A DNA stretch of 64,000 nucleotides from Polytrichum commune. Lineage: Eukaryota > Streptophyta > Polytrichopsida > Polytrichales > Polytrichaceae. The notes below the pieces were generated by a model. That model was given only the letters and a program-made list of their open reading frames with translations, searched no databases and was not told the origin of the DNA. Positions 34,398 through 46,455 of the stretch are shown here, piece after piece. The position numbers and the translations under genes are program-made. Within the stretch, counting starts at the first letter, position 1, and each line of letters opens with the position of its first letter. Where the stretch lies: NCBI GenBank assembly GCA_950295325.1, contig OX485804.1, positions 13,206,001 to 13,270,000 of the forward strand. Reading direction: 5' to 3'.

Positions 34398-34724
34398 CCG
34401 TAACACCATAGCAGGTTCGTTCTTAAATAATTCCAAAAAAAAAAACGAAAAATATCAGAAATTCCAGGCCATGAAGAACGAAATTATGGAAAATTATATT
34501 ATGAAAAGAACGAAAATCAAGAAAGTTGGGTGAAGCAGACTCTGTTGAAAAAATCAATTTAAGTTGTCATCCCGGTACATCTACTATGTTCCAGGATGAA
34601 TTATTTTTTTTCCTCAAAATAGAAGAACGAATTTCAAAAAAATCTATTTTTAGCAAACGAACCTTATTTTTTCAAAAAAATAAATATTCGTTCGCCAGGT
34701 GATGAACTTGCTATGGTGTTACGG
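34398..34724. mobile_element. 327-bp MITE with TA target duplication (family B)
   Basis: Terminal inverted repeats: CCGTAACACCATAGCAGGTT at the left and, reverse-complemented, CCGTAACACCATAGCAAGTT at the right, one mismatch in 20. Both ends are flanked by TA (34396-34397 and 34725-34726). The interior is A/T-rich with opposing 'aacgaa' and 'ttcgtt' motifs and no coding capacity. TA duplication and size fit a Tc1/mariner-type (Stowaway-like) MITE, though the terminal sequence is not the classical Stowaway one. Confidence 0.8.
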
Positions 34725-35353
34725 TAATATGACGAGCACCCAAAAGGATGTAGGGGCAATGTGAAACACAAGAAACAATGAGGAAAGGAGGAGTTTTGAG
34801 CACCTTTGCAATTTCAACATACTAATGTGTTGGTCTTTACAGCAAAGCCTAACTTCCAAGTCACCTAATGCATGCAATCACTGCCTACATCAACCACCCA
34901 CATCAACTATCCACATCCCCTTTGATTGGCCTCCACAAAGATGCGTAGCCCATTCCTCTTGCAACCCTAAGCAAGAAGCGGCCATGTTTACAACTCAATG
35001 ACCCCTTCCAAAACCTTGATATTGCCTCTTCCATACATGCATGGATGAGATAAGGAAATGAAAATTTTATTCATCCTAGTTTCATCCAATATTAAATACT
35101 TATCCCATAAAGTCTAGTGACACTACCATACAAAAACAAATGTTGTATGTTTTCTAGAAGTCCTTCATACATGCACATAAACTACGAGCTACAATTTGTG
35201 TAGCATATGTATACATAGTAGAGCAAAGTTCATATTCATACCCCTTTTGTGCACTCATGTATACTCATACGTGTTATGAAAGGTGCAACCCTTGAATTTA
35301 TCCCTTTGATCCATGGTTCAAATTGTGGAGAATGAAAGAACATACAGATTGAT
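34725..35353. other. Intergenic region, nothing identified
   Basis: No gene, RNA or clear repeat boundary was found between the family B and family C elements. Confidence 0.4.
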
Positions 35354-35609
35354 CACTATATTCGTTAATTTGAGACTTTCTCTTGTCTCAAATTAATATA
35401 TGGACCATAATAACAACATGGTCTAATGTTTGGGTCGTCCTACCTAAACCATCTTGATATGAGTTCTTAATTGGGTTCTTGATATGAACACCCGCTTCAA
35501 AGTATTTGCATCTTACAACATTCTCCAATATTTGTGTGATTTTATCCATGTTCTTATATTTGTGACTGTCTCAAAATGCCAAAAAAGTCCCAAATTAACG
35601 AATATAGTG
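35354..35609. mobile_element. 256-bp MITE, family C
   Basis: Ends are inverted repeats: CACTATATTCGTTAATTTG at the left and the reverse complement of the right end CACTATATTCGTTAATTTGG, nearly perfect over about 19 bp, continuing with 'gagacttt'. A second copy lies at 51351-51592, nested in a family A element. Non-coding. Flanking duplications are not clear at this copy. Confidence 0.75.
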
Positions 35610-35919
35610 ATTTGTATTTATTCTTTGAATATTAATATTCCAAAAGAAATTGGTGTAGAAAATGTTCATATGAGTTTCAAATCTTTCTACATAACAAACC
35701 AAAATGTTGTTGTCCCCAAACACTAAAATTCATCAGCCTATTGTGGGGACTTCCAACTCCACACAAAAGCTTGGTCATTGGGTGAATTGGGAATTATCTC
35801 AACATATTGAGTGATTGTGAATTACAAAGTTTGTCCTTTCAAAATTTACATTCAAAGTTAACATGCAAAAGTTGCAAGAGGTCAAAGTGAAGATTCTCAT
35901 TTCTCTTCAACAATAGGGC

Positions 35920-36120
35920 ATGCCCTCTTTACACAATGTAGTAAGCCATTTGAACCTAGAATGGTACAATCTTTATTTTGAGCATATAGTCCAATTTCAT
36001 CACAACACAAGCTTTTCTTGGTGTTTGCTCAAGCCTTGCCATATAGGTACCACTCAAATATATAAGGTGTTTGATAAGAAGAATGACCACATAAGGCCCA
36101 CATACAAGCTTACAATTTCT
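35920..36120. repeat. Copy of the 'actcaaatataggtgt' dispersed repeat family
   Basis: It shares ordered phrases ('cctagaatgg', 'agtccaattt', 'ttcttggtgtttg', 'ccactcaaatata', 'gaatgaccacataaggcccaca') with the minus strand of 3130-3330 and with 56560-56700 and 61120-61240. Boundaries are uncertain. Confidence 0.5.
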
Positions 36121-36280
36121 TGGCACTCCTTGTGTATAATCTGATAAAGTAGGCTCCTATTTGGTTTGTGATCTATTGTGGACACCTAAAATTAAGGGTA
36201 TAATGGACATAGCATAATATGTTACATGCTAGTGTTTTTATTAAAAAGAGTTAGCGGGAAGCATAGGATGACCTATGCGT

Positions 36281-36982
36281 CAGAGCCCTACATTGGGTGC
36301 CCATGCCCATGGGTTTTGGGTGGGCATGGGTGCGATATTATTGTTCATGGGTGGGCATGGGTTCGATATTATAATGGGTGGGCATGGGCCCCACCACAAA
36401 AGAAGCGCCCTAATGATGACACGACGTCTATGTACGATGAGTTTGAGGATGAGTGAGAAGAGATTCACGACAATGGGGATGAGATCATAGTTGTTAGCAA
36501 CTATGACGCACGTATTGAGCTTGAGTTCAGTATGTATGAGACATACAAGGTCACTGATCTCGAAAAAAATGAGATCATTGCAGCGGTGAGCTTAGCATTG
36601 CCAATGAATCGGGATACCACTGCTGAATTCAGTATTCTCTTGTGGTGGAAGCTGAAAGGAGCCCCCACATTCCCCATCATGTCGCGCGTGGCGCGTTCGG
36701 TTTTGTGCATCCCTGCATCCAACTCCAAATCGGAGTCAAACTTCTCAGATGTAGGGAATACGCTAACCAAGAAGCGCTCCGGGTTGAAGCCAGTGATAGT
36801 GAACGACCTTTTATTTGTCCGATCCAACCAAGACTTGGTGTAGGCGGGTAATACACATTACACAATTTTTGAATACATGGGCGCAATTTAAATAGCATGG
36901 GTGGGCATGGGTGGGCATAGCTTGTTGTTGATGAGCATGGTCTGGGTATGGGTGCAATTTAAAGGAAAAATGTTGGGCTCTG
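36281..36982 (+). mobile_element. hAT-family transposon, 702-bp internally deleted derivative
   Basis: Terminal inverted repeats start CAGAGCCC(T/A)ACATT at both ends, and the element is flanked by a perfect 8-bp duplication CTATGCGT (36273-36280 and 36983-36990), the hallmark of hAT insertion. Sub-terminal regions are packed with 'gggtgggcatggg' repeats, typical transposase-binding arrays. The only coding sequence left is the C-terminal dimerisation domain. The perfect duplication suggests a fairly recent insertion. Confidence 0.92.
36457..36843 (+). pseudogene. hAT transposase C-terminal dimerisation domain remnant
   Basis: The open frame after the TGA at 36454-36456 contains LWWKLKGAPTFPIMSRVAR, CIPASNSKSESNFSDVGN and TKKRSGLKP, the signature of the hAT dimerisation domain (WW, 'sryP.l...A', 'ipassa.sEr.FS', 'r..l.p..v..l'). 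The glutamate before FS is an asparagine here. The same frame continues upstream of the TGA with an acidic segment (YDEFEDE). The BED finger and the catalytic RNase H-like part are missing, so it cannot catalyse transposition. Confidence 0.85.
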
Positions 36983-36990
36983 CTATGCGT

Positions 36991-38050
36991 GCACACTGAG
37001 CAATGAAGACAAGTGATTGGAGCCTAATATAGCAAACTTTACTTTACTAATATAAATCAAATGCTACCTACATTTTTCATCTACACTATTTTAGATATAA
37101 TATCGTACGGGTCATTTTATCCAAGCCATAGTAATTCCAAAATTAGTATAATTTTTTTTCTCTTTTGAATATTCTATAATGTTTCTCATGTGTTTAATAA
37201 AATTTTGACAACAACCTCCTCATGAAGAGGGTCTAATTCGGTGGCTTATCTCAATCATACATCTATGTTTGAGTTGTGTGTGGTTAGCTTTGGATCTAAG
37301 AACGGTTACTAGAAAGACACATGTGTACGAGATTCTATACACCTAAGTCATCTGCTTGGTTGGCGTGCTTGATCCATCCTTAAATGATAGATGACATGCA
37401 CATGCTTGGTTTCAATAACCCACACTAATTAATACCACTATAATCAATGTATCCCAACTTAACATAGATCCCTCTCTGCCATTTTAATCAAGCTTGCCTC
37501 CCGAGTTAGTACTTACTAATTAAGCTTCCTTCAAAGTTAAAACGTACCTACCTGCACACACCAATGGTACATCGGCACCATTCTTAATCTCTCAATAAAG
37601 AAGACCGTGTGTAAAGTAAGTGGGCCTATTACGTTGTACAACTTATAGCAATATTTGAAAATAATTCATATATAGATCAACTTCTTACACCGCTTGTAAT
37701 TAAACTTTTGAAATGTTTCACAAAGGGGATTGTTAAGTAGACCACACACTGGTTAAAATGACTACAGCCGATATGTTAGGCGTCGATTAGGCTCTGACTT
37801 GTCATCAAAGTTGATCAAGTTTATGAATTCTAACATAAAGCTTATACTTTACTCTTCTTCATGTGTGCGATGAAAAATCAGATTTTGGTAAGTCATGTGA
37901 CCATGCGACGCATCTGTATGGTCATTTTAACAAACTACGCGATCAATATAACGATTCCCTTAAATATATGGCAATTTTGAGTATCTTAATTTACCTCATT
38001 CACCCTCAACACTAGGCAGTTAGCCCAAGCAAGCACTAAGTTAAGTGATG
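36991..38050. repeat. Degenerate element shared, inverted, with about 61060-61600
   Basis: 'ggggattgttaagtagaccacac.ctggttaaa' at about 37725-37758, 'tgtgtgcgatgaaaaatcagattt' and 'catgtgaccatgcgacg' near 37862-37912, and 'aagttgatcaagtttatgaattctaa' (about 37807-37833) all have reverse-complement counterparts in 61310-61530, inside a LON2 intron. The two are old copies of one transposable element of unknown class. Confidence 0.55.
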
Positions 38051-40580
38051 CGAGGGATAGTTCAAAGACTCATGTGTTTCACACATGATAATAAGTGATA
38101 CAACATGTTTGTATTGGATAAAGTTCACATGGAGGTCACTCCCTCATTAATTAATGCATACACGTGTGCTCAAGATTTATTTATCGAGGGGCTATTTACC
38201 TTGCAGAAAAGATGATAAGATATGGTATTTTTTAAAATAAAGGTAAATGCTTGTATTTTAATACACCCTATCAGTCATGATAATTTGTTTGGGGAATCAT
38301 TTTAAAATACCCTATTTTATTTATACTGCATTTTTTTTCTTATACCCCAAGTAACCAATTTTTTTGACTTTACCCCAATTTCTTTTCTCGAAGCTCAACT
38401 GTTGTCCATTTTTTTCGTAAACCACATTTTATTTCGTACACCCCATTTTTCTTTGGTTTTGTAAGCGACCGATTTTTTCATGAAGGACATTTCTCTTCTT
38501 ACAACCATGAATTATGAAGTTCAACCACAATGCCAAACTCACATGAACCAAATCAAAACAATAAATCTAAGATATGTGATTGTGAAATAAAGTCAAACAA
38601 AGCGCCGAGATTTTCCCTCTCGACACGTGGGTAGAGACCATTAACTCCACATTGGAACCATTGGTTCAGTAACATTCAAGCAAGCCAGCGTGCGAAGTTA
38701 TCCATCCAAGCATTTTCAACAGAAAATTGCCTTTTTTCATCCACTAGCACAGACACTACCCTAGATCTACTACCCCTAGTAATTGTTTCCACGCTATTTT
38801 ACATGTACTGACTAGATAAAAGAGGCCATTACATGTGATGGTATTTTACATGTAAACAAGTTTCATTATTTTAAACCCCCCTATATTATATGTACATTTT
38901 TTGCAAAATTTACCTACAATGAATATATTAGACCCTATTTTTTTTGCACGTTGTTTCTATGATTTTCTCCAGTGACCTCCCCGTGATAAAGTTGAGGACT
39001 TAGGCCCGTTTTACACACGTGACAAAGGGCCATTGGGAAAAACTGATTTAGGATCTCTCGTGGTCCATGAGATTTATCCATAAAGTCACTCAAAGAGGGG
39101 TGAAATCGTGGGTTTGATCCTTCTTTGAGGAAACTTTCTATTGAGAGCTTGCTAGCTTGTTGTGTATCAATTGGAGCTTGCTTTGAAAGTTGGGTGACAC
39201 TTTAGGGACCTCCTCTTTGCACCTCTCAAATTTTAAGAAATTTTTAGAATTAAGGATAGGGTATGCGCATGAGACCCGTTGTCCTAAATCCCATATCGGC
39301 CTATGCAAGGTTAGCTTTGGCCCACCTATCCTAGTAGGACAAACTAGATAACCAGTTACATCAGGAATAACATGACACCACTCTTTGTGTATGATATTCT
39401 AAGCATTCATAAACTTGGGTAACTTTTATGCTAATTCTCATAAACTCATGGTTTGGGACTAAACCCACAGTTTCATCTACTTTACTATATATACAAATTA
39501 CTCTAGTGTCTGGGGAGATTTTAAGGCATGTTTGGTTGAGACCCTAGTGTTTGTATGCCAATGCCTCACATTATACCCCTTCTTACACTCACATTAGTTC
39601 ATACATGGTATGAAATTTCCCTCTCTAGGGATTGCACATTCTAGACAATTTATCACAACTGCGTTCCCACTTGCAAATTGTCTTGAATTGATAAAAACCG
39701 GATATTTCTCAACAACACAAATGGTGGGCATCATGCATGGAATTGTAGGTTGGACGCAAGATTGGAGAAAAGATTATCGAGCAAGAGTCAATAGGCCGGC
39801 CACATTCCTCACACTTAATGTCAAAATTTATAAACACTCACAATGAACAGACTAGCTAGGTTTTGAGAACTTACAGATATATCTTCAAGAGAGTCTGATT
39901 GGAAACAAACTTGCATCTTTCCCTCAGACAGAACGTAAGCGAACAAAAAGTATCAAGGTGTGAAGACAAGTATACCTCAGATTCGGTAACAAATCAAGCT
40001 CGTGTTTCATTTCGATCTCGTATGCGGGGCAACTTTGTTCATTAATTGTGCACATGACCATACAATGTAATGTCCACTTTGTATACCCAAGAACCCGATC
40101 AGCCTGGAAAATTAGCCACTATTGTTTGTGCAGCTACAGACATATTTCAAACTTCTTGGAATTTGGAATCCATGTGATCCTCAATGTAGCTACCAAAATG
40201 TTATGGTGAGTGATGAGCACGAAAACTAGATAGAATTTGAAGCAGTGAAAAACTCAAAATGGATGGGAAAAGGAGAAACTATTTCACACCTTGGCGAAGC
40301 ACATGGTGGTGGATTGTGCAGTCCAAGAGTGCAAATAATGAAGATTAAAAGCATTTCGGGCAACTGTTCTCCAAGCGTTCGCAGCTTCTCTACGAGAGAG
40401 AAGAGAGGCGGAAGCAGAGGAGGAAAGCTTCTCAAATATGATGAGATTGTAGATATGGTAGTGGTTCTGGAAGATGGGTACGTGTGGATCCTTTGTTTTG
40501 GTAGATTTCAGGGGGTTCTAATAATAAGGATGTGGCGCAATGCAAGAGTGTGGTTTGAGTTCTTTGGTGGTTTGCTTTAA
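38051..40580. other. Intergenic region with one dispersed-repeat copy
   Basis: About 39010-39340 is the inverted counterpart of 6885-7250. The rest is AT-rich with several T runs and no gene I can support. An open frame at about 40245-40580 (+) has a basic low-complexity middle and no family resemblance. Confidence 0.45.
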
Positions 40581-41960
40581 TGTCAAAACCCATGATATAT
40601 GGGAGGGAAATGTGACAACAAAGAGTGAGATTTAAAGCGAGAACATATATTCCCTAGGTTCTGAGATACACGAGAAGGAGTGACGTCAAAGGGGTTGATA
40701 TTACGGAGTTTAGGGTGCAGTAGCTTCTTCCAAAAAGCGACAATCGCATTGTTACACAATGCCACTGACATCGAGGTATCCAAGGTGTTCAAACGCATCT
40801 TAGTAGATTATCTATGCACAATTGGGTGTACTAAAAAGTGATTAACCTTGGGAGAGTTGCAAAATGAGAGCCTAGAACTCCGCATTTTCTGGTGAGGGAG
40901 GAGAGATCAGGAGCAAAGTGAGTAATTGGTAGCTATGGCCCTGCCAAAGAATCCCTTGCATACATTGTTTCGTGATTTTAGTAGAGCCGTAGAGAATACA
41001 CAAAGTTGGAAAGGGATTAATAGATTTAGATCCAAGAATTACATCATTGGTAGTAGCGTGTGAGTACGCAGCTCGTAGATCAGGTGTGCTTTGGCATCTG
41101 TAAGAGCTGGGGAGCAAGAATGTTGGTGGTCTGATGCAACGGATCTGCTATAACTCCACCACCACTATCAATCATAGTTTGTGGATCTGATCTACTTGCT
41201 AGTTTATGTGTGTATGGCCTACTCGACTCCACAACCGCCTCCTGATCCAGATCCATCGCGTCAACCTCAAGGCTAAACAACAAAGATCTGCAATGCATTA
41301 GCAACAACATCGCCAACGTAGGAAAACTTCCACGATCGAGACAACCACTTGGATCTGACCAACACTAATGCAACCTCAGGAACCACGCTAGATCCTCACA
41401 GAGTCAGCACTCGGCACATACGACACCGGCAACATGCGACCTCATCCGCAACGCCACTGGATCCCAAACATCACCTATCAGCAAACATACGAGCCCACCC
41501 ATCCAACAGGGCAACACAAAATCAACGCAACACAAACAACCCAACAACAATTTAAAGGCCCACAACAACCCCAAGACTACTCTAGGCCACTTAAGTCCCA
41601 GAATGGTTATATGAGCACAATGGCAAGGACGAAAGCGCGCCTCCGAACCCTTGAAAACGGGTTTTGATAATAACCTCAACATAACCTGCACAATCACACA
41701 AATTGTCCCTCTTCCCTAGCAAAACATAGAAGTCAACAAAAATAAAACATGGAATGTCCTCACTTACCCAATTCCAAATATACAACCCTCTAATACAATC
41801 CCACCACTCCCAAACTACGAAAACAAAATACTCATGAGTTCTCTCCTCAATACTGTTTTTACACATATGGATCTTTTAACCCTTTAAAAAAAATACGAGA
41901 CATCTGGCTACGTGAAGAAGTTGGATACGGTATATATAACCACGAAAAAAAAATTCAAAA
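40581..41960. other. Transposon-like debris, class uncertain
   Basis: Open frames on the minus strand include one at 41591-41866 with C..(S)..EERTHEYF..V.WEWW spacing that recalls the zinc-ribbon region of LINE proteins, but the cysteine pattern is incomplete. Frames at 40583-40798 and 40872-41117 show nothing definite. A relic of a retroelement on the minus strand is possible, not shown. Confidence 0.3.
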
Positions 41961-41967
41961 CTAGCAA

Positions 41968-42366
41968 TACGATTACTAGGCCTACAAAGCGTATTTAGAG
42001 CAGAAGTAATGGCCATACATCACACCCTTACAATGATCAATAAAGACTTCCCAAATCAAGCCGCACATATCTTCAGAGATTGCCTTAATGGTCTATTTGT
42101 GATAAAAAAACCAAATAAAACATCTCACACTACATAACAACCATCCCGATAAAACCATTTTAGAAGAAAAAGTTAACTTCCCAATACAAAGAACTCAACC
42201 CACAACATTAGATAAAGTAAGAGCACATGCCAACGTAACAGGAAATGAAGAAGCAAACACACTTGCTAAAGAAGGTATGTCAAAAGAACACTCCGACGCC
42301 TCACAACCACATGAATTTTTCCACTCAACACCATGCTACTACCAAAAAGATGATTGGACATATTAG
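41968..42366 (+). pseudogene. RNase H relic of a non-LTR retrotransposon (LINE)
   Basis: Broken frames on the plus strand read VFRAEVMAIHHTLTMI and HIFRDCLNGLFVI, then, after frameshifts, KVRAHANVTGNEEANTLAKEG. These match the order of RNase H motifs found at the C-terminus of plant LINE polyproteins: the E in the first block, the (T/S)D position (here RD) and the final H..G..GNE.AD..AK block, with D changed to N. The catalytic aspartate change and the stops make it dead. No reverse transcriptase domain was recognised upstream. Confidence 0.75.
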
Positions 42367-42555
42367 ATTCATTGAAAAACATCTCACGAAAAATGATAAA
42401 AAACCTCAACTAACTTATTATTTTTGAATGGCTTTCACAACCAAAGATTGCGTTGGTTTTCCAAAGTGCGAATTAGAATGAAGGAAGGGTTGTGGTGTAT
42501 ATCGGGAGTTCTATCAATTTGTAATATATTTTAGCTCATCTATTTGCAAAAAAAA

Positions 42556-42862
42556 AACAAGAAAACGGTAGAACCGTGAGGCTCTGTCCTTTACTATGAA
42601 AGACTACAATTGTAGATGTCCACTTTGCTCATGCCAATCCATGGCTACTTACTATACCAAACGTTCCTTGAATTTTGTGCACCTTCTTCTCAAATGCGGG
42701 TCAAGGATTGAAGCTATTCATTTATCACCCGAAATTTTCAAAATAAATAATCAAGAACTGCCGAAATAACTATACTTAACTAGATTTCTTTCAATGCCTT
42801 TTAGGGAGCAATTATAGTTTATATATATATATAAAAACTATAGTTAACATCCACATTAAATG
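42556..42862. repeat. Inverted copy of the 21820-22117 repeat
   Basis: Close reverse complement over about 300 bp, bounded by 'acaagaaaacggtagaaccg' and 'aactatagttaacatccacattaaa' (around 42837-42861). It differs by a longer (TA)n tract near 42820 and scattered substitutions. Confidence 0.8.
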
Positions 42863-45238
42863 GGTATCCACTGTGGCGCATTGAGATACAATATGATCTT
42901 GCCAAATACTTAAACTACACACACAAATCATAACGAATTTTGAAACGAAGTAGGTTTAAGCTCAAATAACTATTGCCTCAAATAACCTTGTCTTGGGTTG
43001 AAATTCTTGACCGACTAGTGTACTTCTTCACCATCGTCTAAACTAGCCATAAGAGAAAATCTTGTTCTTAGCAACCACTTTGGCCACCACAAGTTAGCAG
43101 CTTTAGTCCTTGTTGGCACACTAGTTTTGTTGGTACACAACCACACATGCTAGTGTGGCCTTAGTAAACTTAATGGGCAGCCCCCCCCCCCCCAAAAAAA
43201 AAAACGCATGCCAGAGGGAGAAAATTGGTAAAGTTAAATGCTATGTGACATAGTACTGGTTCCTGCCCCACTTATCATGGTAGCCATCATGTGCATAATT
43301 TTTTTGTAAAAACCTTACAAATGCAACATGATAGGAAGTGGTAGGCTACCGTGTCTACTCCCTGCAAAGGGTGAAGTAGTATTACATCCAACGCCACTAC
43401 CTTGGGGTATGGCCAAGGATGTTCTACGAACAGACACTCTAGTCACTCCGAGTTCTTCTTCTTATGGTAGGCTACCAACAACAAGATAGGTTACCTTTGA
43501 AAAAATGGTCCATGATTCCAAATAATATAACAAATGCAACCATGTCCACAAAAAATTGGTGGCATGATGAGTTGTCCCCAACAACATCCGTATGTTCTTA
43601 AGGTTTCCAAAGCATTTCATTCTTAAAGCCTACCACATAGTGCATTTAGTAGCAAAATGATTGTCACATATACTAGTTTTAATTGAACAGGGGATTGCTT
43701 GAGACATAATATCTCCCATTGATATCAACTTTAAATTTAATTATCTTAATGATGATTTTAATGAATCGATGTGTTAAGGTGCAAATTTACTTATTTAATT
43801 GGTTTTGTTCCAAATTTGAAATAGACTCAAGGTTATGATTGACCCATCATTGAGAACTCACTTTGAATGAATATGAGTATTATAGGCTTGCTTTATAAGG
43901 CTGACCTTTTTAAAGCAATCTAAGTAAGCTTGAGTTGATCGGATCTTATTAATGTGGAATAAGTCCCAATATGCTACTAAGTATGTCAAACATTTTAATG
44001 AAATGTAGAGTTTAACATTGATCTCATCAAAATGGACTCCAAATTGATTTAGAAGTAAGCCTAGATCCACATGATGTGTCAAACATCGGACACATCCTCT
44101 CAAAAGAGTTCCACGATAATATGACGCATTCCTAGTACTAAGCTAGTAAGTTGCGTTGGATGGATATGCTTCTAGCAAACTTTAAGTACTCACTAACCCT
44201 ACCTTTGAATTGCAACAAATGTGGTGCATCGGAACGTGCCACAATAACATTAGACTAACTACAAGGATCTCATACCGATGTCATTGGTTCTTTGCCCCTA
44301 TGAGATACATCGTAATCTATATGAATGGTAGATTTACATACCTACTATTAATAAAGATCCAATAACAAGACTACCTAGGACGTGATGCTTGTAGGTAATG
44401 ACTACACCGGAGCTTTAATGGCAATCTACACCAATGTGTGGAAACCTTGATGGATTGCATGCAATTGGCACAAGACAAACGTTGAGCTCACTTTTGAGAA
44501 GTCCAATGTTAGGCTAGGTGTCATGGGTTTAGTGAGCCTACCTACATCTTGGGTAGCTTTAATGGAGTCTTGTCCCCAAAGGAATAGAGAGTGGCATGGC
44601 GGATAGTCACATGCATTGGTGGGCATAATGGCCCCACCAATGCACGTAAGCTTGATGAGATAAGGGATTAGTATAACAAACTTTGATAGTGTGGCATGAT
44701 CGAATGCTACAGTAATGCATCATGTGCTATGGAGCATAATGAGACAACTTACATAGAGGTTTGCTCATGAAATTTTTCTTTTTGCATGATTCAATAGAAA
44801 AGTAACTTACGTCATGCTGGACTCAATATAACATTATTTAGCCATGTGGGTCAGTTCCACTGACCCTAGAATATGTCAATTATATTATGTGGGCCCCTTG
44901 AACAAAGTAGTAATATTTGCTTATTGTTCATGCATGCCGGTTGACATTGGGAAATTTGGGTGGAGTTATACTCTTGGCTTACTCACAATAATCATTGTTC
45001 ATCCCAACATTGTTCATAAGAAGTATTGTTCATTGGGTTTTTATTAATTGAAAATACTATTCATAGCAACACTATTCACTGCGAATACCCACACTATTCA
45101 CAGTTTTCATACCGGCATTGGTTTCTTCCTATTATCTAAGTTTCTACCCATGAAGGTAAGATAGTGGAGGCCCATGCCATATGCTAATTATAGAAATGAA
45201 ATGTTAATGGTTTTTTGCACCCCTTCCTTGCTCCATTA
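42863..45238. other. Intergenic region, nothing identified
   Basis: AT-rich with a C12/A12 run near 43181-43204. No coding sequence with family features and no structural RNA was found. Confidence 0.4.
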
Positions 45239-45626
45239 ACTACACAAAATATGGTATTTAGTGTCACCAATTCTAATTGTCTTGCTCAATACTAATTGTA
45301 AACCGTAGTGTAGTGTCACCAACACTAAAAGTTAACCCATCATTATTTGTCATTCCTTGTATTTTTTTTGGAGGGGGGGGGATTATACATTTACAATCTT
45401 GCAAATACTATCACTCACCAAGTGGTTTTTCATCCAAATTTCAATCATCCATGACAAATATTTCATCACAAGTTGATGACGATAGAAGGTAGGGTTTTGG
45501 CCAATGGATGAACTCATCCATCATCCATCATCACATTTGTTCACTTATTCATAAGAAGTGTCACCTGAAAAGTTACCACAATGACATAAAATACCATATG
45601 CCACTAAATATGATATTTAGTGTAGT
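45239..45626. mobile_element. MITE family A, complete copy (inverted orientation)
   Basis: Starts ACTACACAAAATATGGTATT and ends AATATGATATTTAGTGTAGT (388 bp). Internal order is the reverse complement of the 52.0-kb copy: 'aattctaattgtcttgctcaat', 'gttaacccatcattatttgtcattcc' (about 45331-45356), 'atccatgacaaatatttcatcacaagttgatgac' (about 45448-45481). No coding capacity. A target duplication could not be fixed. Confidence 0.8.
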
Positions 45627-45829
45627 TCACCACTAGTCATGTCCAAGCCTTGCCAAAACACCTCCCAAGCTAGTCCTTCATTCCTAGAACACTCCTTTGC
45701 AATGTTTTTATATCTGGCTATACAAATGTTTTTTGCTACACTAGTTAGGGCCATGCTATGTTTACACATGGTTTATTTTGAAAATGCCCGTTGGGTTAGC
45801 CTCAAACCGGGTCAGGCGGCATGCATTGT

Positions 45830-46455
45830 AGCCAACCCGGCCCCGTTACCACGGTGTTAGAGGCCACCCCCCGGCTCAATCACGGCCGCCCGTATCGCCG
45901 TCGATCTAACGGCCGAGGGATAGGGGGCCCAAACCCTAACCCTCACTCCAACCCCTCGCCTCTTCCGTCATCTCCTCCCTTTGCTGCCTTCGCCACCCCA
46001 AGCCCGTTGTGTGCTTCTCCATCGCCGCTCTGCTCCTCTCCTGCCGCTCTGAAGCCACCTGTGCTCATGCTCCTACTCCGTTCTTGCTCCCGGCACCTGC
46101 TCCTGCTCCGCTTTGTTCCTTGCACCTGCTCCGATCCTGAGTCCTTGTAGTTGCCGCTCCCGCTCCCTGCACGTGCTCCGCTCTATGCACATGCACCCGA
46201 CTGGCAACTGCACCTGGTTCCTTCCCCGCGCCGTGTTTGTTGATGTGGCCGCTCCTTGTTGCTCCATCCCCGCTGCTTCATCCCCGCTGCTTCATCCCCG
46301 CTTCTTGTTGCTCCATCCTCGCTGCTCCATCCTTGGTCCTTGGCGCTCCTTCCCCGCTCTGTGTTTCTGCATCCCCGCTCTGTGGTGCTCCATCCCCGCT
46401 GCCCCATCCTCTGTCCTTGCTGCTCCATCCTCAGTGCCTCACATGTCATCTTCAC
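45830..46455. repeat. GC-rich low-complexity block with a 'GCTCCATCCCCGCT' minisatellite
   Basis: From about 46255 to 46440 units of the type gct(c/t)catcc(c/t)cgct repeat imperfectly, keeping long frames open on both strands without any family signature. The adjoining 45830-46250 is C-rich. It stands out sharply from the AT-rich surroundings and lies upstream of the hAT-like coding region. Confidence 0.75.

Noticed and set aside
40245..40580. 111-codon plus-strand frame
   Set aside because: No domain, no splice context and biased composition; probably chance.
41591..41866. Minus-strand frame resembling a LINE zinc ribbon (C..EERTHEYF..WEWW)
   Set aside because: The cysteine/histidine pattern is incomplete and the strand is opposite to the nearby RNase H relic. 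It is kept only as possible debris.
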